Source: Adineta ricciae
Taxonomy: Eukaryota > Rotifera > Eurotatoria > Adinetida > Adinetidae
Assembly: GCA_905250025.1 (NCBI GenBank)
Contig: CAJNOJ010000134.1
Span: 186,001-250,000 of the forward strand
Direction: 5' to 3'
Length of the DNA stretch: 64,000 nucleotides
Of the stretch, positions 57,064-64,000 are shown one piece after another. The position numbers and the translations under genes are program-made. The notes beneath the pieces are model-generated. The model ran no database searches, had not been told where the DNA came from, and saw only the letters and a list, made by a program, of their open reading frames with translations. Every line of letters begins with the position of its first letter. Position 1 is the first letter of the stretch.

Positions 57064-57687
57064 TTAATTTTTATCTCGATGTCGAGGTATAATCACGTTT
57101 TCCCAAATATCTTTCGTCACATCGATTTTCAAATGTAAATGTGCATGTTTTCGAAATGTTCCATGATTGATGGCCAATAAGGGATAATTGAGTTCATTAA
57201 CATTACCACATTCTCGATCAATGACTTCAACTGCATCTCGCCAAAATGCTTCTATTTCACCATTTTCATCATTCAATTCACATAACCGTTCGATATGTCG
57301 TTTTGGAGTTAAAATAAGTTTCGGTCGATTACGAGAATCCAACCATGAATAAGTATACTTCTGTTCTGATAACAATGTTGTTTGACTTAGTTCATGTTCT
57401 ACGTCACACGAACTACAAACAGCAGCTGATTTTGCTTCTTGTTTTGTTTGATCGTCACCAGCAAAGACAAACACTTCCATGTGATCAGTTTTCTTTCGAT
57501 GACGTTGGATTTTGAAATGATAATTGATCAAATTATGTTCTTCTTCGACACATTTCACAAGTTGACGAAAGAACAGAGCAGCACAATTTGTTGAGACGAG
57601 ATTACCAAGACTTGTAGAGCATTGAAACTTCAGTCCATTTGGTAATTTGTCCGGAACGAGCCATTTACTTGAGATTGATGACGTCAT
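57064..57687 (-). CDS. HIT-superfamily nucleotide-binding protein
   Basis: Single exon, 207 residues from the Met at 57687. The C-terminal half contains RPKLILTPKRHIERLCELND and then FRKHAHLHLKID, a histidine triad of form H-x-H-x-H. A CSSC pair lies in the middle. HIT proteins hydrolyse or transfer nucleoside phosphoramidates and dinucleotides. The N-terminal half (LPNGLKFQCSTSLGNLV) is not assigned. Intron-free, hence possibly transferred, but this is weak evidence. Confidence 0.65.
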   Translation of the reverse strand: MTSSISSKWLVPDKLPNGLKFQCSTSLGNLVSTNCAALFFRQLVKCVEEEHNLINYHFKIQRHRKKTDHMEVFVFAGDDQTKQEAKSAAVCSSCDVEHELSQTTLLSEQKYTYSWLDSRNRPKLILTPKRHIERLCELNDENGEIEAFWRDAVEVIDRECGNVNELNYPLLAINHGTFRKHAHLHLKIDVTKDIWENVIIPRHRDKN

Positions 57688-57944
57688 GCTATTTTTCTTT
57701 CGTTTTCTCACAGAATGAAATGTATGCAGTATTTATCTTTTGTTATTCTCTCTTTATATGTAGTGCTAACAGTATACGTCTTTCGGCGACTAGTTGGTTT
57801 TATATAATTGCGCAAGAATATAAGAAAGTGACTAAGAATGAATACTAGTATCAGTTAAAAAATAGAATTCTGTGAATTTGCTGATATTTTATTCGAAAAA
57901 TGTAGAAATAAAATAAGACAGCTTTTTCATCCTTGTCTATGTGT

Positions 57945-58470
57945 TCAGGATACATCTTTGAAAAGTATTGTGTGCCATTCCGTACGATTGTATGTTTTGT
58001 TCGACTTCGTACTATTGATAAACCAACAGGTATCGACTTCATCTGAAGAGAGACTTTTCACTCTCGAAAATCCTATACATTTTGCACGACAGAAACAGTG
58101 CCGTTCGCAATATTTCACATCACCAACGAATCGGCGTGCGTCTGAATCTTGCTGAAGTGAATGTTCGATGAAAAAATTCTCGACTATCCACATCGTAGAC
58201 CACCCACTATCTACCTTCGAGTTCGTCATAGCTGGACATCCAACGCATTCTCCGAGTTTGGTCGTATCGAAAGCTCATTTTCGCGGAATATAAGACAAAA
58301 CCACTTCGCGACAATTGGCAACATTACAAAATTCGAATGTAGTTGTTGTTGTTGACAAATTAATTACAAGACTAGTCGTCGATATCGTCGACCCTATGAC
58401 ATATAAATCGATACCTAGGTATAAAATCGAAAGCTTCGATCGCCACAAGAGTTTTATTCTCGGAAATTTT
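57945..58470 (-). pseudogene. PAN/apple-like Cys-rich protein fragment with one in-frame TGA
   Basis: The downstream part contains CVGCPAMTNSKVDSGWSTMW, YCERHCFCRAKCIGFSRV and DTCWFINSTKSNKTYNRTEW. The pattern 'C...C....C.gF.....CW..N' suggests a PAN/apple-like fold. Read upstream in the same frame through a TGA at about 58275-58277, it joins a Thr-rich stretch followed by FCNVANCREVVLSYIPRK. No start or signal peptide was found. It is either a pseudogene or two exons around an unrecognised intron. Confidence 0.45.
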
Positions 58471-58838
58471 AACTCGCTAAATTTGAATATCAACTGTTTT
58501 TTTCCCACTTAGATAACTCTTTACCTCGTGTTGTTGAATTTATACGATTTTCGTGTTTTGACGATAGTTATTGAATCAGTCGGAATGAGATCTGACGATT
58601 GAGACTAAAGAGAAAATCGACAAAATATTTCATGAGAAAACATGATAAGTTACCGTCATTCGTTAAAACTATTTTCAGAATGTTGTGCAGCGTATATAAC
58701 AGCAGAATACCTGACTGAGGAAATTATGATACAAATAAAGCTGGAAACAAAAATATAGACCAACTCATTGTGTTTCTATGACGCAAACAGGATACAACTG
58801 ACACAAAATTTTGAGCATAATAACATTTTCTCTTTTTC

Positions 58839-60150
58839 TTAGCAAATAAAATTAGCAGGTGGATAGTTGACTATGCCTTGATGACACGAGAGACAACACA
58901 CACTATCAGTATTGAACATTCTATGCAGACAATTACCTTCTTCGTACGACTCAATCAAAAATTCAATGTGTTTCTGTTTGAAAACTTTTCTTTTCTTTAT
59001 ATCATAGATGATTTGAGATGAGAAAAATTTATAAAAATATCTCAGTGCATTAACAAAAAGACGAACTGTTGTTGAGTTAATATCAAGTTCTGTGATTGTT
59101 TCGTTATCAAGCAAAAAACTTTCTTTTTTCTCTAGCCATACGGCGTCATTTCCACATTCTTTATCACAAAAATCATCAAGAACTTGTTTTCAAAGTTTAT
59201 CAGTACTTAAAGGGTCAAAATTTGCCTGTATGAATTGATGTTGAAAACGGAATCAACAAAGATCAATATAACAGGTATTTTCAGCAACAAAAATATTGGT
59301 TTATTTTTCATTTCTTAGTGTTCGAGAAAAGATCACTGGTCTCGTATGTTTCATGACACCGATGTACGAATCTTCGCAACGTTGTCAACAAGACGTCGAG
59401 TTCGCGAAAAGCGAAGGTATACGGATACTTGCTTGTCGAATTCTACCTAATTGAAAATCTTCTGGTTGGCTTAGTAAGTTCGAATTGACAATCTCTATTC
59501 TGATTTGACGAATTCGATCCAAATGTTTAGATAAAGTTACCAGCAATTTACTGATCATCAATTTACGGAATATCAATGACAAGAATTTCGAAAATAAGGT
59601 TCAAAGGTTACAACAAAAGTTAAACCGCCTTTTAGATACCCGAGGAAATTCACCTTTAATGTCTCAATCATCAGTAATCGATGCATTGATGTTGGATAAT
59701 AGTTGATCTTTCAAATCAATACATTGTTCTAGACCGATGAATTGTTTACAAGTTTTCAACGCTTCTTCCCAAGAACAAATCGAATATAGATCATCAGGAA
59801 AAACAGCCGATCAAATACCGAATGTTGCCAACAACTTGTCGTTTATATCTACCAAATGTCATGATTTTTAGTCTTAAATACATTCTGTTCAGTAAAAATC
59901 TTCGGCTAATTCGGTCAAACAATGATATCCAAATAGTAGAGAGCAATCTGCGAGATTTATGTTAATGTACTGATTTGAACAGTTTTGTTCTATTTACTCG
60001 AAGATATATGTATCTTATAAACCTTTTGATGTGCAAATTAACTTTGATTGAAAATTTCAAATTGAATGATCGTCTAGAAGAATACGCCCCGTGTTGCTGT
60101 TCGGATGAGGAAACTTTATTTTGTTACATGTCAAAAGCATTCAGACATAC
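58839..60150 (-). pseudogene. Decayed gene whose frame is interrupted only by TGA codons
   Basis: Reading from about 60150 down across plausible short introns gives coding-like segments. They include NTGRILLDDHSI*NFQSKLIC, QNCSNQYINI, LADCSLLFGYHCLTELAEDF, FGI*SAVFPDDLYSICSWEE, ITDD*DIKGEFP, CNL*TLFSKFL, LFANSTSC*QRCEDS, DPLSTDKL*KQVLDDFCDKE and finally SVCCLSCHQGIVNYPPANFI. Asterisks are all TGA; no TAA or TAG interrupts the assumed exons. Each TGA could derive from CGA (Arg) by one transition. The family is unknown. The exon limits are my inference and uncertain. Confidence 0.45.
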
Positions 60151-60244
60151 TTTTTTCATGATAACAACTTAACAACGTTCTGTTTTGTCAAAAAACTAGG
60201 AATTCAAGATTTGATCGGAACGTCGTTATTGATACAAAATGAAT

Positions 60245-61470
60245 CTAATTCATTGTTGTCCAATCGTAGGGCTTCATCGGTTGATTCTTTAAGACCTGTT
60301 CGACTTCCTCCATAATACTTGGTGTCAGTTTGGGAAGAAGTGCTAATGCTTTGAAATTTTCAGTCACTTGACTTGATCGACTTGCTCCTGTGATCACCGT
60401 GCTAACATGAGGATTCTTTGCGGCCCAAGCTAAAGCTAATTGCGCTAAGGTAGCATCTAATTTCTTAGCAATGGGTTTTAAGTTCTCAATTGTGTCCATG
60501 ATTTTATCGACATTCTTCTCTTCTAAGCCATTGGGACCTTCACCGGATTGGAACGACGTTCGAAGCCATTTCGAGACATTGGAACCTAAACCAAATCGGC
60601 CATTTTCACCTTCCATTTGTTTGTTTTTACTATATTTTCCGCTCAATAATCCCGATGCTAATGGCGACCAGATCGTTGTTCCTAATTGAATAGGTGCTTG
60701 ATAGAGCGGTGCGTATTCGATCTCGAAACGAGTACGATGTAACATATTGTCTGTAAAAGAAAACTGTCAAATTATGTTCACAAAAAAAACAAGATTTGGA
60801 CTTACATTGTGGCTGTTCAGCACATGGACCGATCAAATTAAGTTTCTCGGCAACCTCACACGCATGACGAATTTGCTCGGCTGACCATTCAGATGTTCCC
60901 CAATAGAACGCGTATCCTTTATCGATAATCCAATTAAAGCCTCGCACAATCTCATCCATTGGTGTATGCGGATCCGGTCGATGTGCGAAAACAATATCAA
61001 CATAATCGAGTTGTAGACGTTTTAAACTTCCTTTGATACCTTCATACAAATGCTTACGTGATAAACCTTTTAAATTCGCTTTATTCGCTTGCGCGTGATA
61101 ATACGCCGTTCCCCAAAAGATTTTCGTTGAAATAACTACATCACTACGGAGAATTCCATCTTGTTCAAACATTCGTTTAAGCACTTCACCCATCACTGTT
61201 TCGGCTTTGCCAGCAGCATAAACTTCCGCATTATCATAGAAATTACATCCATTATCATAGGCTACTTTCATACAATTGTAAGCTTCATTCACATCCATTT
61301 GATCACCAAACGTCACCTAGAAGAAGAAAACCGAATTTAAAACCCCGAAATCTTGCTTTTATTCATTCATGGAAATTTACCCAGGCACCAAAAGACAACA
61401 AACTGACTTTGAGACCAGTCCGACCTAAATATCGATATTCCATTGTGTCTCTATTAGACTCCGTCGACAT
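60245..61470 (-). CDS. KCNAB: Voltage-gated potassium channel beta subunit (aldo-keto reductase family 6)
   Basis: Three exons: 61381-61470, 60806-61316, 60245-60750; 368 residues. It opens YRYLGRTGLKVSLLSFGAWV and continues FYDNAEVYAAGKAETVMGEV (catalytic Asp and Tyr), ISTKIFWG (Lys), DYVDIVFAHRPD and FYWGTSEWSAEQI. WSPLASGLLSGKY and VITGASRSSQ bind NADPH. The AEVYAAGKAE and SRKH.YEGIKGSL.RLQL.YVD strings are close to animal Kv-beta. Such subunits bind the T1 domain of Kv channels; a T1-bearing Kv gene lies 37 kb away at 22042. Exon joins are GT-AG. Confidence 0.93.
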
Positions 61471-62958
61471 GATAAGAATCTAAAAGCCAATCAATCAGTA
61501 AGTTAATTTATACAAATCATCTTGTTTTTCGTTCTGATGATCGAATCATTCGATAATAAATCCAATTAATACAACGTATCATTCCCTCGTGTTTTTCTCC
61601 CGTCTTCCATTTGCTTTTCTGCATACAACTACGACCAATCGGATTGATATAATATGATTGGTGCCAGTAGTATACAATCAGAAACTTCAGCGCAACCATT
61701 TATTTATTTACTCTTTTCTCGAAAATTATGACATGCACTGACAATTCTTCGGCTAAATAGGTATAAGCTATATTTGATCTTCAACCAAGGTCAATCGTAA
61801 GCATTCTATATCAGATAGCATTTCAGTCGATATTTTCGACAAAGAAAGGCGTATTAGCAAAACAAGGGTACAAACATAGACGAAAGGTATGAGGAACGCT
61901 TTTTTTTTGTGTTTTGTAGCCGAATGAAAAACACTTCGAGGAAAAATTACTATCTGAATCAAATAAGATAAACACGCAGGTAATTTGGAAGGATTCGGCA
62001 AAGTAAGGATAATTATTAACTTAATCTCATGATAATAACAGTTTCAAAAGCAAAAAACATAATGAAAACTCGTTTCATCATCCCCCCAGAGTGTACGAAA
62101 GACGTCTCTCCTTATCGTTTGACTACGAGACAAATTCATGATTAAATTTAACTTTCATAACAGCATTACGTACTTGACGAAACATCGCCATTGTCATTTC
62201 TCATGTAATAATATTCGCCTTCTCATTAAGTTGTTTCCTATTTTATCAGCTAATTAAACTCCTTTCTACATAGAAAATGTTATTTCATATTAAATTATTT
62301 AACTTTCTCTTCTACTCATTCAACTGTAATCACAATCATATCATAACTGTTGAAATACCACATGGTATCATTAGGATAAAAGGCTTTTTCTTCATGAAAA
62401 TTATTCAGTATCTTTGCCTTTTCTCGAAGTTATTAGCATGATTGCACATACAAACAATTCTGTTTCTTTTCGCGTCCGTCCGTTGTGTTTCTTGCCAGTT
62501 TTTTTTTCATTCTTTCTTTGTATCACTTCTAGGTTTTTCTTTTCTGTTTTTTACCGGCAGACTCATCAGCTACTAGCGGGTATGTTTGTCAAGAGAAAAA
62601 AATATCTCACCCTGCATGTGCTCACACGATTCAATGTTTTGAGACGGAGGAAAAGCGAAGAAGAAGAGAATAAGAATGTGTATTGCTACTATTATTATCA
62701 TCATAGTCATTTCTATTTCATTTACGTTTATATATACATAAGTCACAGTGAGAAATATACTGTTCCATCGATTTTATCGGCAGAAGCATCGAATGAATGA
62801 AAATGTTTGTTTTTCTTCTTTGTTTTCATAGTCAGATTGATAAAATATATCTGAGAGGTCAAGACGAAACGAACGAAGGGAATGTGAAAGCACGCAGGTG
62901 ATTTACTTGTTTCTTTCTTTCAGATATTTCATTATTTTGCAATTCCAGAATAACGACT
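61471..62958. other. Intergenic region between divergent Kv-beta and right-edge genes
   Basis: About 1.5 kb, AT-rich, without a convincing gene. Non-coding first exons of either gene could lie here. Low-complexity pyrimidine tracts occur near 62490-62540. Confidence 0.4.
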
Positions 62959-63999
62959 ATGGACACGACAGACACCGATATCAAGGACAATACAAGTTCT
63001 TCCCAAATTCAACCATCAACTACCCCACCACCTCCTACTACGATCAATGTATGTACTTTTCTTCTCATCTATTTTCAAAAGTCATTGGGTACTTATTTCT
63101 CTATATTCCTAGTCTTCTCCAAGCTCGTCTCCATCATGTGCAACGTTGCTTGTCATAGATGATAGTTCGCATTCAGAAGAAGAACTAGCACCCGCGACAG
63201 CATCAGAACCAGTTGGACCTCGTGCCAATGACATTCCAGTTAAACCAACACCTACTCAAACTTCTGACATTCCAGCACCAACAACTGTACCACCTTTTAC
63301 ACTCGGTAATAATCGTTGTGAGTTTGAGGAATGTCGAGGAGTGTCTTTGGAAAATTTAGATACAAATAATACAGCTGAACAGCAACGGCGAAGAAATTCT
63401 TCGATAGCGAAACTACTCGGTGGTCAACCATTGAATAATCATCAATATGAAGGTAGAGAGATGAGCGGAAGTCGAACTTTTCGAAAGAAATTTTCATTTT
63501 AGAAATTACTCAACAAATTCTCGAAGACCAATCAGCTCAAAGTACAAATTACAATACTGATAGTGGTATTGATACTGGAAATCAGCGACCGCGTAGTTCA
63601 ATTACTCGAACTTTGCTGATGAATCATGGTACAGTCTGTCGCAATTAGAAATCAAAATATATTCTCCTTTAATATCAATATTTAGAACGAGCAAATAGTT
63701 TTGGTAAACTATCGCCAAAGCCTTCGACAACCTCGTCACCATCTGCACCACGAGACTTCGATTATTTAATACGTCGCGAACCAGATAAACCTGAAAATGA
63801 CTATTCATCAACTACACTTCAACGAAACAGTAAATTACACTTTTGAACGAAATTTCCTCGAACATGTTTCCTTTAGATTCAGCCACACGAGTCATGCAAA
63901 ATGTGAATTCTCCAACTAATCCAAATGCTCAATTTCCAATCCAATCAAAACTGAAACGTAAAAGGTAACATCGTCTTCTCTTTTTATACTTTCTATTTG
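62959..63999 (+). CDS. 5' part of an unrecognised Ser/Pro/Thr-rich protein, runs off the window
   Basis: At least six short exons beginning at 62959. Sequence reads MDTTDTDIKDNTSSSQIQPS, then SSPSSSPSCATLLVIDDSSH, an acidic and Pro/Thr-rich part, QQRRRNSSIAKLLGGQPLNN, TNYNTDSGIDTGNQRPRSSI, FGKLSPKPSTTSSPSAPRDF and an exon ending QSKLKRKR with a GT donor at about 63966. No folded domain appears. The RRRNSS and RPRSS sites could be phosphorylated by basophilic kinases. Probably an intrinsically disordered regulatory or nuclear protein whose domains lie beyond the window. Confidence 0.6.
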
Positions 64000-64000
64000 A

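Noticed and set aside
61768..62001. Minus-strand 77-codon frame with hydrophobic stretch
   Set aside because: No start context, no homology recognised, isolated in AT-rich DNA.
62414..62800. Plus-strand 128-codon frame
   Set aside because: Phe/Ser/Tyr-rich low complexity over pyrimidine tracts; more likely leader or intergenic DNA.
1..64000. tRNA or rRNA genes
   Set aside because: No cloverleaf with a T-loop GGTTCGA and matching stems was found by eye; a covariance-model scan would be decisive.
1..64000. Bacterial contamination as source of BrkB/YihY, GH125 and GH127
   Set aside because: They are embedded between intron-bearing animal genes, and GH125 itself has a short intron.

Overview
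The window reads as eukaryotic, AT-rich, gene-dense DNA from a small-genome invertebrate. Genes on both strands are cut by very short GT-AG introns, mostly about 48-65 bp. Animal genes (NOMO, CNNM, a Kv alpha and a Kv beta subunit, Deltex, KRTCAP2, MPC2, beta-4-galactosyltransferase, DUSP12, cadherin, rhodopsin-type GPCR) sit beside genes of bacterial or fungal type (a BrkB/YihY membrane protein, GH127, GH125, a GT71-type mannosyltransferase). This mixture, with decayed transposons, is typical of bdelloid rotifers such as Adineta or Rotaria. That assignment is an inference from gene content.

Layout. 0-0.5 kb: helicase fragment of a mobile element. 1-5.5 kb, minus strand: lipid-phosphatase-related protein, DUSP12-like phosphatase, Deltex-type E3 ligase. 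6-12.6 kb, plus: KRTCAP2, beta-4-GalT, MPC2, broken GT71-like gene. 13.9-21.2 kb: cadherin-like protein (plus), then NOMO (minus) with an assembly fault inside it. 21.5-23.7 kb: a Kv channel between duplicated flanks that look like two haplotypes joined through an N. 24-30.4 kb: CNNM, GM2-activator-like protein, BrkB/YihY. 30.9-33.8 kb, minus: a ten-exon neuropeptide precursor with one peptide per mini-exon, and a GPCR directly upstream. 34.7-40.8 kb: small secreted and membrane proteins, a phospholipase A2, an ankyrin-ADP-ribosyltransferase, a TM2 protein, a lipocalin. 41-45.2 kb: GH125 and GH127. 45.5-50 kb: mucin-like protein, a satellite of about 164 bp, F-box fragment, Ser/Thr/Asn-rich protein. 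50-54 kb: gene-poor, with a decayed hAT transposon and a MITE. 53.8-61.5 kb, minus: internally duplicated membrane protein, HIT protein, two coding-like tracts interrupted only by TGA, Kv beta subunit. The right edge holds the 5' part of an unrecognised gene.

Most interesting finding: the gene at 30910-32088 encodes nine copies of a (S/T)LDSLSG(N/S)DFF peptide, each on its own 39-48 nt phase-0 exon. It resembles the pedal-peptide/orcokinin/NLP-15 class. Several N-flanked exact duplications (19.3/20.3 kb, 21.6/23.5 kb, 41.3/41.4 kb) are probably assembly or haplotype artefacts and break real genes. Genes were read by eye and splice sites inferred from GT/AG and frame; no alignment was run.
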